A DNA stretch of 64,000 nt from Ancylostoma caninum (GCA_037903475.1 JBAJFG010000254.1:62001-126000); one strand, 5' to 3'. Positions 20,050-31,258 are shown, numbered from the stretch's first letter. The notes: generated by a model not told the origin, from the sequence alone. Numbers and translations: made by a program.

Positions 20050-21050
20050 TTGGGGTTTTTCCTTGATTTTGACTGGGCCAGTGGTAAACATGCGCCGGTC
20101 TCAGGTAAAGAGGCACACGGGTCCATTGGTCGGGATTTTCCCGCCAGTGGTAAACAGTTGCTGGTCTCAGGTAAAGGGGCACACGGGTCCGTTGGTCAGA
20201 ATTTTCCCGCCAGTGGTAAACAGGTGCTGGTCTCTGGTAAAGGGGCACATGGGTCGTTGGTGAGCACTTCCACTTGGGTTCGGGTTCGACTGGGCCAATG
20301 GTAAACAGGCGCCGGTCTCAGGTAAAGGGGCACACAGGTCCTTTGCTCAGGACTTTGCCTTGGGTTCCATTGGGCCAGTGGTAAACAGTTGCTGGTCTCA
20401 GGTAAAGGGACACATGGGTCAGAATTTTCCCGCCAGGTAAACAGGTGCTGGTCTCTTTCCCTTGGGTTCCACTGGGCCAGTGGTAAACAGTTGCTGGTCT
20501 CTGGTAAAGGGACACATGGGTCGTTGGTCAGAATTTTCCCGTCAGCGGTAAATAGGTGCTGGTCTCTGGTAAAGGGACACACGGGTCCGTTGGTCAGCAC
20601 TTTCCTCTGGCTTCGACTGAGCCAATGGTAAACAGGGGCACATGGGTCGTTGGTCAGAATTTTCCCGTCAGTGGTAAACAGGTGCTGGACTCTGGTAAAG
20701 GGGCACACGGGTCTTTGGTCAGCACTTCCCTTGGGTTCGACTGGGCCAATGGTAAACAGGCGCCGGTCTCAGGTAAAGGGGCACACGGGTCCGTTGGTCA
20801 GGACTTTCCCTTGGGTTCCACTTGGCCAGTGGTGAACAGGTGCTGGTCTCTGGTAAAGGGACACATTGGTCTGTTGGTCAGAATTTTCCCACCAGTGGTA
20901 AACAGGTGCTGGACTCTGGTAAAGGGGCACACGGGTCTTTGGTCAGCACTTCCCTTGGGTTCGACTGGGCCAATGGTAAACAGGCGCCGGTCTCAGGTAA
21001 AGGGGCACACGGGTCCGTTGGTCAGGACTTTCCCTTGGGTTCCACTGGTC
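20050..21050. repeat. minisatellite, 66-80-bp units
   Basis: About 14 units, each with GGTAAACAGG, GCTGGTCTC(T/A)GGTAAAGG, GGCACACGGGTCCGTTGGTC and then either AGAATTTTCCCGCCAGT (66-bp form) or AGGACTTTCCCTTGGGTTCC plus ACTGGGCCAAT (80-bp form). The two unit types alternate in blocks, indicating higher-order duplication (20640-20820 is repeated at 20840-21040). Frames are open on both strands because of the repeat, not because of coding. Confidence 0.9.
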
Positions 21051-21160
21051 GATTGAAAAGAAAGAATTGATCCGCGCAGTGGATTGCTGCCTATGCAAGT
21101 GATCGATGGCACATGGAACATTGTTGGTAGAGACTGAACTGAGGCCCATCTTGAGACGTG

Positions 21161-21235
21161 AGACGTGTGGCCAATGGGATAGCGCTGTGATGTAGTGGGC
21201 AGTATGTCGGGGGTTCGAATCCGCTCGTGAGTTAA
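21161..21235 (+). repeat. tRNA-like / SINE-like unit
   Basis: An A-box-like TGGCCAATGGG (21168) and a perfect B box GGTTCGAATCC (21212) are spaced as in a tRNA gene. The acceptor and T stems do not pair well, so it is a tRNA-derived relic or the head of a SINE, not a working tRNA. Confidence 0.35.
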
Positions 21236-21239
21236 CATA

Positions 21240-22476
21240 TTGCAAACTTGCTGATTCCTTATTCTGCATAGCAAAAGGTAGAACACGACTAGATATGGCT
21301 ATAAGACTGCTGGTTTTTCCTTTTTTTCAATTTTCTCAAAGTAAATGTATTGGATACGATCCGTGGACACGTTGGGCGACATTATGGAAGGCACGAGGCA
21401 ACTCTGCAAACCTATTTTCACAAAAACAATGGAGTGAGGTAAAACGCACTGATGAAATTTGAAGCTAGTGTGAGATCCCGTTTTCCTTTTTTCTTCGAAA
21501 ATTTCAACGTGTGTTCGAAAGAATGCTCATTCACAGCAAATTTTCTTAGATTTTTGTGGTTCACAACACCACCGTTACCATCAGTCTTATTTGCATAGCA
21601 TTTTGAGTGAGAAGAGACCTAGATGCTTCCAGTTCATATTGAATAACTTGGACCGCCTCAGTAAGACCCAGAATCTGCTCATAGAACAAGAGTGCGCCTC
21701 CTGGACAGGCGCGCGAAGGAAACCCTGTGCTGAGAACTCTCATCCAGCAGCAATTCGATTCCAATGGGTTATTGTATGCTAGGTGTTCACGAGGAAATCA
21801 AGAGCTAAACAACGGGATGTACATTGTCTCCAATTCACACTCCATTCTCTGAATTATTTGTTCTAAAAATTTGTAAAGACCACAGCTTTATTGTGAAATA
21901 AATTACTAGTGAAGTATGAACACATGCTTCTTGTTCTTCAAGTCATCTTGTCACCAGGATCTAGTGGACATTCGTTCAACTAGGTGAGATCAACTGAGAT
22001 CATAATCAGACATGTTGGACAGTATGCAGTAGTTCGATCTGGAGAAGCAGAAAGTAAGAAAAAAATCTCCATAAAATGTTGGGAAGCTGATCACCTGAGC
22101 ATGATGGGGATTTTTCCATCGAAAACGTTTTCGTATTATCTCTTCGTCACTTCGTCATCCCTCTGGATTTGCTTGGTGATGTCAACATAGAGAAGAGAGG
22201 AATACGTGAGATTTCGAAGTCTTGCCTACAAAGGTGTAATAAATTTAGTACACGAACCAGCAACTAACAAGAAACGTTTGAAAATTACTTCATTTGGCAT
22301 CATGGATGTTAGGGCTCCACCCTTTTCTCAATGAGTTGGCTTGGATAAATAACACTGGTCGAATTTTAGCGAAAACTTCGACGGATTCTCAATATCTCCT
22401 GAAAACTAGGTAGTGAGCACTATAGTTAACACATCGAAAACTGTTCTAAATTCTCCATTCGTCAGGGAGAAATATA
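21240..22476. other. unassigned sequence
   Basis: No supported gene. A minus-strand stretch at 21561-21764 is open for 67 codons and somewhat leucine-rich, and might be an exon of the LEM-2-like gene to its right or of another gene, but it matches no motif I know. Confidence 0.3.
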
Positions 22477-22560
22477 TTAGGCTGTTTCATAAGTTTCCGC
22501 TGTTTTAGAATTTTTGACATAAACGTTTTATTAAAAGTTGATGTTTACAGTCGCAATGGA
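22477..22560 (+). mobile_element. mariner end fragment
   Basis: After a TA, TTAGGCTGTTTCATAAGTTT then CCGC resembles mariner inverted repeats of the TTAGGTTG...AAGTTT type. No partner terminus or transposase follows directly, so it is a solo end. A mariner transposase relic lies 3 kb away. Confidence 0.45.
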
Positions 22561-22726
22561 AGAAATCCCACTTTAATTCGCTTCAGGTTCAGAGAGAAAA
22601 ACGGCATAATTAACTTTCGCGACAACGTGCACGACTGGTCGTGCACGCGGTGTCTGCCACGTGGGACGGTGTGCACGTGCTGCAGACGTTTGTTCCGTCG
22701 TGACAAAGACTGTTTTAAAAATAGGC

Positions 22727-23012
22727 GCTATTCCACATTAGGGACCCCAAAATATTCAAGAATTTGTTACCGCCGAAACTTTTCTCAAGGGGGTTATTTG
22801 AGGTCCTGAACACGAACATCGTATTGTCTTTTTTTTGCCGGGATCATCAATTTTTGTCGAATTGCTACAGCAATCCTACCGCAGTCCCACAAAAATGAGG
22901 TTACGGTACCTAATGGATAGGATATTCGTGTTCAGCACTCCAAATAGCCCTCATGAAAGAAGTTCCGGCAAAATTTTTTTTTGAAAATTTTGGGCCCCTA
23001 ATGTGGAAAAAT
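22727..23012. repeat. fold-back element
   Basis: Arms of about 90 bp: left starts TTCCACATTAGGGACCCCAA, right ends TTGGGCCCCTAATGTGGAAA. Inner matches include CTGAACACGAA (left) against TTCGTGTTCAGCA (right). The arms differ at about one base in six, so it is older than the perfect-TIR element at 31259. Confidence 0.7.
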
Positions 23013-23104
23013 GAAAAAAAAGTGAAATAAGAAACAAGAAAACATCCCCAAATTCACCTCTTGGCCGGCGGACATATGATATATCGATACATACGATATG
23101 ATAC

Positions 23105-23494
23105 ATATGATATCGCGGACATGTGGGATGGAGATGTAGTCCTCGCCATTTTCGGCTGCATCTCGGACAACATCTAGGAACGGAAATAACATCTGACGCA
23201 CACTAATCTAAGGTACCAGTAGTACTTACCCAGAAACTTATCGACAAGCTCATAGAATGCAGGTTCTTGCTCTTGCTCCTTTGCCGGTTTCCACTTTTTG
23301 TGATCGAAATAGACCACTAATACTACCGCAGCGGCTAAAAACCAAGAATAATATGATTGAGATAAAAATCAGGCGATGAAGTTCAAACAACGTTCATACA
23401 ACCTCCCAGCACAACAAAACGCGGCATACATGTACAAAAACGCTACGGTGTCGCGAATCGCACCTGGAAGAGCTATGTCACTCATAAAGCCAAC
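23105..23494 (-). CDS. LEM-2/MAN1-like inner nuclear membrane protein (C-terminal exons)
   Basis: Exons on the minus strand: 23413-23494 and 23230-23334 give a hydrophobic segment (AFLYMYAAFC then AAVVLVVYF) followed by DHKKWKPAKEQEQEPAFYEL; exon ~23105-23173 continues DVVRDAAENGEDYISIPHVR. Junctions are in phase and canonical (GTAAGT donor, 56-nt intron with TTCCTAG acceptor). A last membrane span followed by a charged helix and (Y)xSIPHVRD is the start of the Man1-Src1 C-terminal (MSC) domain found in LEM2 and MAN1, which faces the nucleoplasm and binds DNA. The remainder of MSC should lie to the left and was not found, perhaps displaced by the fold-back element at 22727-23012. The N-terminal LEM domain was not seen either. 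Confidence 0.6.
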
Positions 23495-23659
23495 CTATGA
23501 GCAAGAATACAATGAACATATGCCAGTTATTATATGAACAGCTGCGGTTAGCGCACTGCTTTGAATTGGAAATGAACAATTTCAAACTCAAACCAGTGTA
23601 GAAATGGTTATGCCCTGAAGCCTTTGTGCGAAATCTACCGTCAATCAAAATATTTATCA

Positions 23660-24160
23660 CATACACTCCTATCAGGAGCACTAAACGAGGTGTTTGTAGG
23701 CGATTCCTCGAGTCTCATGGATACCCCTTCCTTTTTGCTCCAGAACAAGAAGTTCAAAACCGAGGTTTCAGCATTTTCCCAAAGAATTTCATCCATTTGT
23801 CAAAGTGTACAAAAATCTTGAAAAAGAAAATGACATAGGACATTTCATTGAAAGCCCGACCTGCATTGACATAAAACTATGTAAAACTAATTTTCAATAT
23901 AGGAACCATATAAAAACGGAGAAGTCAGATGAACTCACGTCAAACTGTCCCAAGCTTTCCCGAGCAAACTGTAAATAGAAACATGTGGGTACACTAGGAA
24001 AAAACAGGAAATCACAAAACTGCTTCACAGTAGTCGTACAATGCAATGCAATGAGAGAAAGCAAAAAATGGGTTCCTATTGTCGAAAATATGCTGAGAGC
24101 GACATATAGCCAGCAAACGTCGCTCGACCACGTTTGAGAAACATTCCGAATGATCAATTT
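23660..24160 (-). CDS. possible upstream exons of the LEM-2-like gene
   Basis: Minus-strand stretches that look like exons: about 24030-24150 with a membrane span (CWLYVALSIFSTIGTHFLLS), a 30-bp piece at 23938-23967 (FARESLGQFD) with canonical sites on both sides, and an open stretch at about 23670-23810 (either FVHFDKWMKFFGKMLKP or, in another frame, MDEILWENAETSVLNFLFW). Their order suits the first membrane span and lumenal loop of a two-span LEM protein. Frames and junctions are not settled. A TATAAAAG on the minus strand at 24197-24204 lies just upstream. Confidence 0.3.
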
Positions 24161-24483
24161 AAGAAAATGAGAGACAGTAATCGCCGGCAGGACAGTCTTT
24201 TATAGACCCAAACTATGAGAGAACCATTCATGTTCTGCATGACATAAACCGGCATTCAGCCGCTCGCTTTTGACGACGAACTCACGCATAGCTTGGTAAT
24301 TTGAAGGCGGGCGAGGCGGAAAAAGTTCCCACATATACTTAACTTATTTACTTAACAGTCAAATTGAAATTTGGGCCTGTTGCCCACAAAAAACAGATTG
24401 AAACAGTGACGCGTGCAAACACGTCCGCGTAGTAGTCTCACGTCTAAATGGTGTGAAGGTCGCATGAACGGATTTTACACCGG

Positions 24484-24578
24484 CTGAACGAAATAGTGTG
24501 GTGGAGAAGGAGTGCGTTTTAAGTTAATCTTTACCCATTTGAAACACACTCCTTTTCCGCCGCACTATTTCGTTCATG
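24484..24578. repeat. hairpin, 40-bp arms
   Basis: Left arm contains GAACGAAATAGTGTGGTGGA, right arm GCCGCACTATTTCGTTC, with GAGAAGGAGTGCGTTTTAA pairing to TTGAAACACACTCCTTTTCC. Loop about 15 nt. Could be a small MITE or an expressed hairpin; the adjoining 24670-24770 is part of the repeat also seen at 18697. Confidence 0.6.
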
Positions 24579-24779
24579 GGAGCTCGCAGTTGGGTTGAAT
24601 TCTTTTCAACTCAGATGACTGTAGGAAACGTGGTGCGAGCACACGAGAGAGTCAACGCAGGTGCCTACCCAACACCATTTCAATTCAAGTCACTTGAATT
24701 TGGACAAGTTTTTCGTCGTGCCACCATTCTTCTCAAGTGAGTTGAATTGAATGGAGGATTACTACGGGCACAGGTTTAG

Positions 24780-25520
24780 CTTTCATTTGTGCTTCATCCA
24801 TACTTTTCTGTTATGTTGACAAACAGGAAAGGAAATGCAATGCCGGGACCACGCGCTGCAGTATCCATAGCTCCGCGCAGGACGATCGTGGCGGGACCCC
24901 TACAGTCTGTCTGCATGCTCAGACGTGTATTCCCGTTCTCACATGTTTGCTATATGATTACGATGATTTCACCATTACCAAAAGCATCTGTGGTTAGTGA
25001 AAGGAAACAATATCACAGATGTAGATCATGTGCACGCTAGGTTTCATGAAACTATTGCGACGAGACCTAATGCTGCTTGTTGACGAGCAGACTCGTGCCC
25101 CTTTACAAACCAGTCAACGGGTACTGCTTAATTTGTTGGAACGATGGAAATTAGGTACATAGGTGTCGCCGCAGCGTGGCGGCTTCACAATCCAGTCAAC
25201 GGACTGAATGATAAACTGAAGAAGATTTCGGCCCATTCCAAACAAATCTAGGAGCTTCTATCGTCTTGGACGCGTTTCCAAGTAGGGCTAGGATTCATTA
25301 ATGTATCGGGCTGTTGTGAACATAACATATTGCCGTTTCGGTGTATGCTCAATTAAACTCTTCTCTTCTGCCCAATTTGAGCAACTGCAAACCAACTTAT
25401 GTAAACTTCTGGTAGGGTAGGAATTCTCCTCCTCTTTTGAATGCTGCTTGAATATTCTGGATAGCTCTTTCCTGAGAGTTTTATGAACTCGCGAACCAAT
25501 GAACCAATGATTTTGAGTAA
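24780..25520. other. unassigned sequence
   Basis: Short frames are open on both strands (24789-25040 plus, 25288-25545 minus) but show no motif. Part of this may belong to the 5' end of the mariner relic that follows. Confidence 0.3.
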
Positions 25521-25524
25521 CTAT

Positions 25525-26020
25525 GCTTGATGACTTCAAACTCAATCATTCTTTGTCGGAAGTTTGCGATATTCTCGCTTTGTTTCGGTTTGGAATCACC
25601 CTCCCAAAACGCAGTGAACTATTGGATAGCGAACTTTTCTTCCGTCGATTTTGATCGCCAAGGCAACCATGGTTGTGACCGTAGGTTGTTCCCTTACGAT
25701 CAAGCGTTGAGAACATCGTGGAACCTAAACCAGGTCCTTCCACTTGGACGTTGAGGGCAGGGATGGATGCTCTCTATACTGCAGTCCTAAAACATTTGAC
25801 TTTGATCGACATGGCAAGAGAGGTGCGGAAGTGAATACCCCGCGATGTGATTGACGACCAGCGTCTTACCCGCTATGACATCTTTTCCAACTTATTTTTC
25901 CGCCCCCAAAAACTACCCGTTTCTAGAAGGTGCAATAGCTACGGATGGAGCTTGGTTCCCGTATGATAAAAGGAAGCGTGAATTTTCAGCGGTAGACGTC
26001 CTCTCATTTCTATGATTTCC
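25525..26020 (+). pseudogene. mariner transposase relic
   Basis: Fragments in shifting plus-strand frames match the order of a mariner transposase: QNAVNYWIANFSSVDFD (helix-turn-helix region, about 25600), then LTLIDMAREVRK and IPRDVIDDQRLTRYDIFSN (the linker region resembling VPHELT..), then LFFRPQKLPV and DGAWFPYDKRKRE (the CDEKW.(L)YDN.(K)R motif, with the catalytic Asp retained but the surroundings decayed). Stops and frameshifts show it is dead. Hookworms are known to carry mariner elements of this general type. Confidence 0.6.
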
Positions 26021-26430
26021 TTAATCAGATCTTTGCATTAGGGAGATTTATTTATTTATTGTTTACATTCACCGCCTGCGTGTGTCCTGCGCGGTCGACA
26101 GAACACCCCCTCCGACGCTAGTTTCTATTATTCAGCCTGGGCTCTCTGTTTCTGTACGACTTTTCTCCTGGATTGAACTAATCTGGTGAGACACACTCTG
26201 CGAGCACCAGGGTGGCACGATGCGAGGTTCTACTTGGTATTGCCACCTTTACAGGTCGGTTGTTGAAATTTCTTTTCCGTGAGATCCGGGTGCCTGCGGG
26301 TTCTTCATTGACCCTGTTGATTGCACCGTGACCTGCTGACCCAACGTAGTTTCCTCGTGGCAGGGAAGCTTATCGCCAATATTTTCTGCCACTTATTAGG
26401 TGTATTGACTAGTATAAATAGTCTGTTGGT

Positions 26431-27100
26431 TATGGGTACCCCGCTTGCTGTTTCTTTCGTTCAGAGCCGTAAGAAAGGCCAGAAAAGGCAATGCATCGAA
26501 TTCACAAGCCCAACCAGTGCACGTGCTGATCTGGATGATCAAATCGATCAACTTCTAAATGACGACTCCCTTCCCCGTCATCTAAGAACAGTTATAGCAT
26601 GCCTTCTCGAAGACAAAGCAATTTCAAGTTCTTGCGAGCCTTTGTAGGGAACTTTCTGAGGAGGTCAGAACTCTTAGGGCTGAGAACTCCATTCTCAAAA
26701 GTCAGCGGTCTAGTGCTAACAACAATCCTCCTCCCTCACCCTCTCCTCACAAGCATACTTCTGTTGTAAATACTAACACTCCCGTTCTCAGTGAGTCGTT
26801 CGAGGAAATCGAACGAAAACGTTCTGTGTTTATAGCAGGCATTGTTGAGAGTAAGGATATTCTTGCATCTAATCGTGTGTTGCATGATTGTACTTGTGTA
26901 AGGGAAATCATGCATTTTTTAAACGTTGACTGCTCTACCGTTTCCGTATATCGCTATAATGTCAGTCATCCGAGAGTGATTAAAGTTGTACCTCCTGCTT
27001 CGTTCTTTGCTAGGCAGTTATTGCGACGTGCGCCCCGTTTGAAGCATTTTAAAGTCTCTGGCCTTTTTCTCCGCCCCTCTCTTCCTTAGGAAGAGAAGGC
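26431..27100 (+). pseudogene. LINE ORF1 relic
   Basis: Begins MGTPLAVSFVQSRKKGQKRQ, a basic N-terminus. After a frameshift it continues with a coiled-coil-like LRELSEEVRTLRAENSILKS and a Pro/Ser linker, then ERKRSVFIAGIVESKD, which resembles the start of the RNA-binding part of CR1-type ORF1 proteins (RSVVIAGIPES). The C-terminal part (RRAPRLKHFKVSGLFLRPSL) is followed by decay. Confidence 0.65.
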
Positions 27101-27299
27101 CAGAGACTTCAAAAGCACTCCGCAATAACCAGATTGTTGCCAGCCAGTCGAGTCCATCTCAAGCCTCTCCAAGTTCAATGCAGAGTACTGTCGTTAGTAA
27201 TAACGCTGCACATCCTTCATCCTCTCGTAGCATTCTTTTTTTCCTGAGCCTCTGGACATATCAAACTAGGAAACCATCGTCGAATTTCAGGAAGCAAGC

Positions 27300-27928
27300 T
27301 TTCTCTTATGCTTATTAATATCCGTTCACTACTCAAAAATAGGAAATTTCTTTTACTTCTGATCACTAATCATTATTATGACATAGTGGCAACAACAGAA
27401 ACGTGGCTTGAGGAATCCGCTGAGCTACTTCCTATCCTAGGAGCAATGTCTTCGCAGTATGACTCTTTTCGGTGTGAAAGAAGTGTAGCGTTCTTAATTC
27501 GAAAGGCGCTCCTGCCCACATTGGTCTTCAGGGAATCAGTTCCTACCTCCTACAAGTTGTTGTGCTGTGATTTCCTCACTAGCCGTCAATCGTTGCGTTT
27601 AGTTGTACTTTAGAAAACACCCTCCTGCGCAGTAGGAATTGCAGAACAGATGTTGAAAGCTCTGAGCGATTTAATATCTTGTGAAAAGGCGTGCATAATT
27701 TGCGGTGACTTTAGCATGCCTAACATCAAATGGGATGCACATGATCCATTTGCATCTAACGCTGTGTCAAAACACTTGGTTGAATTTCGCAGGTCCTGCG
27801 GCCTGTCACAACATGTCAGGAGTGGTACATTAGGGAACAACACTCTTGATTTAGTCTTGTCTAGTGATAAGTCATTAGTTGAGGAACTACAAGTTGACGT
27901 CCCTGTTGGCACTAGCCATACATTTTAA
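27300..27928 (+). pseudogene. LINE endonuclease domain relic
   Basis: AP-endonuclease-like domain that nicks target DNA. Visible: NIRSLLKNRKFLLLLITNHY then DIVATTETWL (ETWL contains the catalytic Glu), later IICGDFSMPNIKWD (the GDFN motif) and NTLDLVLSSDKS then VPVGTSHTF (a decayed GxSDH end). At least one frameshift lies between the two halves near 27615. Confidence 0.8.
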
Positions 27929-28629
27929 GCTGAATCTTCCCATAGCAAGAGTCCCCAACGTTGTTGAACATGACTTCAAAGCAGCCAACTTTAGTGAAAT
28001 CAGGAACTATCTATACAGTGTTGACTGGTATGGCTAACTGGATACAGTTAGTGGCGTTAATGAAAAGTATGGACTCTTCATTGCAATTTTATACCATTGC
28101 ATCGACCTTTTTGTTCCAGTTATTGAAGCTCCCTTGAACATGTCCAGGGTACCCCCACATCTCAGGTCACAGGCGCTTGCTGGCTTGCAACGCAGTCGTT
28201 GCTACGGGAAATAATGATAATTTGGCGAGGTACTCGAGGCTTAACAAATTGTTTGAAAGGAAGCTATGGAAGTATAATGCTAATCTTGAAAAGAATGTTA
28301 TGAAGTCAAAGAACAAAAACGCCTTTTAGAAGCTAGTGAATTCGAGAATTCGTCAGAAGCCTTCAGTTGGGGCCCTGGTCAAAGAAGATGTTAGCAGATG
28401 CATTTGTACACTCTTTCGGTAGCCCCAGTGCCATGTCAACTGTCTCTAGCGTTCCAGCTTTTCCAAAAAATGAGCGATTCAATATGGTTCCATGGGGATG
28501 AGCTTTATAATATACTCTCTTCTTGGCCTGCAACTCTGACACACCTGATCATATTCCACTGATATTCATCAAGAATGTTCTGGATATAATCACTGGGCCG
28601 CTAGTATACATCTTTAACTTGAGCCTTAT

Positions 28630-29174
28630 GCAGACAGAAGTACCCATTATCGTTGAGCTGGAAGCTTTCTTTTGTAACCCCTTTGCCTAAGAAATCTCCG
28701 TTCACCTCCCCGCTAAACTATCGTCCAATCAGCATTACCTCGATTTTTGCCAGGACATTTGAAAAAATCTTTAAGAAAAGAATCGAAATGCACCTTCAAG
28801 AACATTCAATTATATCCTCATTCCAACATGGATTTCAAAAAGGAAAGTCCACGGTAACCGCTATGCTTCAATCCTCGAACGACTGGACAGTTAATGCTGA
28901 TAACGAGCATGCCACGGATGTTTTCTTCCTCGATTTTTGTAAGGGTTTCGACAAAGTACCGCACGATAAGTTACTCTCGAAATTAGATAGAATCGGAATT
29001 CATCCTCGGATTACAAGCTGGATTCAAGCTTTTATTTTTAACCGTATTTTTGTTGTACGTGTAGGATATTCTTTTTCGGAGCCAAGACAAGGCAAGGGGG
29101 TTCCACAGGGGGAGTTCTCTCTCCGATCCTTTTTAACACATATGAGCTTCTCCAACTCATTTAAAAATTTGGTG
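28630..29174 (+). pseudogene. LINE reverse transcriptase, N-terminal half
   Basis: Frame 28653-29183 carries VTPLPKKSPFTSPLNYRPIS, then FQHGFQKGKSTVTAML, DVFFLDFCKGFDKVPHDKLL (first catalytic Asp) and GKGVPQGEFSLRSF (the RT PQG motif, decayed from PQGSVLSP). It is cut at 29174 by a fold-back element. Confidence 0.85.
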
Positions 29175-29574
29175 TTACTCTGAACTTTCTGCCCGCGGTG
29201 GATCCGCGGTACGCCCGAGGTAGATCCGCGCTTCGCCACCGCGGGCATGTGCGGCTCCACCGCGGGCATGTGCGGGTCCAGCGTAGGCATGTGCGGGTCC
29301 ACCGCGGGCATGTGCGGCTCCACCGCGGGCATGTGCGGCTCCACCGCGGGCATGTGCGGCTCCACCGCGGGCATGTGCGGCTCCACCGCGGGCATGTGCG
29401 GGTCCACCGCGGATAGCAATGTTACTGCGGGTCCACCGCGGGCATGTGCGGATACACCGCGGGCACGTGCGGGCATAGCGTGGGAGTGACGTCACTCCCG
29501 GTTGTCCACCGTGGGCATGTGTGGATTTATCGCGCGCAACCGCGGATCCACCGCGGGCAGAAAGTTCAGAGTAA
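29175..29574. mobile_element. fold-back element with 24-bp internal minisatellite, inside LINE RT
   Basis: Perfectly complementary ends: TTACTCTGAACTTTCTGCCC on the left and GGGCAGAAAGTTCAGAGTAA on the right, arms about 37 bp. The interior is a run of units reading CCACCGCGGGCATGTGCGG(C/G)T, mostly 21 bp apart. LINE sequence on either side joins directly (a loop ending KFGV before it, and FTDDL of the RT active site after it). No clear target duplication was seen. Confidence 0.85.
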
Positions 29575-29665
29575 CTGCTGCGCTTTCACCGATGACCTTT
29601 AAATCTATGCTGGAAGTTCCGACAGACCAGCACTTCAGAATGCAATCGATTTTATACACAAACCA
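29575..29665 (+). pseudogene. LINE RT active-site fragment
   Basis: Just after the fold-back element the frame reads CAFTDDL then (after a stop in place of Lys) IYAGSSDRPALQNAIDFIHK, equivalent to the catalytic (F/Y)xDD box and the following helix of CR1-like RTs. It breaks off at 29665. Confidence 0.7.
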
Positions 29666-30423
29666 GTCTGGCAGTCCGGTTAACGCTGGACCTCCAGACT
29701 TCTATTGGTGCTCGCTTCGCTCGCATACTGCACGTTGAAAGCAAACACAAAAGTGCAAATGGATTGATCAAATCTGTTTTATCGCTCTCCTGAGAAACCC
29801 TTGATCCTGTAGGTGGTAGCTTTCCTCCATATGAACGAAGTTTGCTCTTCAATATGAGCGAAGTTAGTGGCCGTGAAGAACTGAGGTAACCAATTCAGTG
29901 CAAATGTTATCTTGAAATGATTTAGGCTCAACTGTTTGTTGTAGTAATTCAAGTGATAAAGGTCTACCGGTGTATATAAACGGAAAGGAAGGAGTGGTTC
30001 ATTCAGACACAAACGGAATGGGAAGAGAACATGGATACGAAAGGAAACAATGTACATCTAGGTGATTTAGGTAGGAGGGTCCGCCGAAACAGGATAAGCG
30101 TACCCCTCATGCAGAAATGGACCCGCCTAGCGAATTCCTATTACTTGTGGAAGCCGGCGCACCCTCATCACACCTTTGGACCCGACTACAGGCGTTTCCC
30201 CACTTTTGGACGCCGGCGCACCTTTATCACACCGTTGGACCTGACTGCAGGCGTTTCCCCACTTTTGGACGCCGGCGCACTCCTACAGCAACAATGGAGC
30301 CGGTGTAGAACATTTTCTTCACTCTAAGCCACGCCCTCGAATTTCGTTTCACACACACACACACGCACACACACACGTGACAGACTAAGCCCTTTATTAT
30401 AAGTCATGATCATGGATATTATA

Positions 30424-30760
30424 GGTCATGGATTGGAAGATCCCACTGTTGGAGGAAAAGACTAAGCTAATGCATATTGGGCCCCGGAATAGCTGCCACG
30501 CTTATGTTATAGAAGAAACCCCGATTCATGCAGTTGACAAGATCAAGTACTTGGGGTTTTTGCTTTCAGGCGACCTAAACTTTGACCACCACTGTGAACA
30601 AATCGCCGCTAAGGCCATGCCAGGCTCAAATGCAGGTCACATTTTTTTATCAATAGAGCAGGCTCCGATTACCTAGCACTGAGCAGAGTAGAAGCAGTTC
30701 CTACTAATCCTCGATCCTTCAAAAACATGGTCCGTAGCTACCTGGAATCATGATGCTATC
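30424..30760 (+). pseudogene. LINE RT thumb and C-terminus
   Basis: Reads WKIPLLEEKTKLMHIGPRN, then VDKIKYLGFLLSGDLNFDHH (the YLG motif after the palm), and ends VEAVPTNPRSFKNMVRSYLE before the 3' UTR. It is the continuation of the RT broken at 29665, now enclosed by the arms of the fold-back structure. Confidence 0.75.
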
Positions 30761-31258
30761 CTGGTCTATGTTCTGCTGCTTTCATTTGCCCACTTATTTT
30801 CCCAATTGGTTTTGATGTTTGTGTTGTTCTGACAGAATACCTAGGATTTCTGTTGTTTTGTTTTTGCTCACATTTAGCATGAGGTACCTCATGTAATAAA
30901 TATCATGACTTATAATAAAGGGCTTAGTCTGTCACCTGTGTGTGTGCGTGTGTGTGTGTGTCGAAATTGTGTGTGTGTGTCTAAATTCGAGGGCGTGGCT
31001 TAGAGTGAAGAAAATGTTCTACACCGGCTCCATTGTTGCTGTAGGAGTGCGCTGGCGTCCAAAAGCGGGGAAACGCCTGGAGTCGGGACCAACGGTGTGA
31101 TAAGGGTGCGCCGGCGTCCAAAAGTGGGGAAACGCCTGGGTCGGGTCCAACGGTGTGATAAGGGTGCGCCGGCGTCCAAAAGTGGGGAAACGCCTGGAGT
31201 CGGGTCCAACGATGTGATAAGGCTGCGCGGGCGTCCAAAAGTGGGGAAACGCCTGAAA

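Larger units (their letters stand above)
26100..30895 (+). mobile_element. CR1/Jockey-like LINE, broken and nested
   Basis: A plus-strand non-LTR retrotransposon: ORF1 (from 26431), endonuclease and RT (ORF2, 27300-30750), and a 3' tail ending in AATAAATATCATGACTTATA (~30895). It is full of stops and frameshifts. A 400-bp fold-back element splits RT directly before the catalytic DD box, and about 760 bp of foreign sequence separates the palm (29660) from the thumb (30424). Confidence 0.85.

Noticed and set aside
19000..21050. CRISPR-like array
   Set aside because: Units are directly tandem with no unique spacers, and the genome is eukaryotic; these are Helitron repeats and a minisatellite.
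21161..21235. Functional tRNA gene
   Set aside because: A and B boxes are present with correct spacing, but the acceptor stem does not pair and the T stem is imperfect.
19955..21286. Long ORFs on both strands with VSGKGAHGSVGQ or CVPLPETSNCLPLA repeats
   Set aside because: Products of the 66-80-bp minisatellite; both strands are open at once.
29024..29495. Minus and plus ORFs with Gly/Ala/His repeats (AHARGG, AVEPHMP), collagen-like or surface-protein-like
   Set aside because: They are translations of the GC-rich internal repeats of the fold-back element at 29175-29574 and are open in several frames on both strands.
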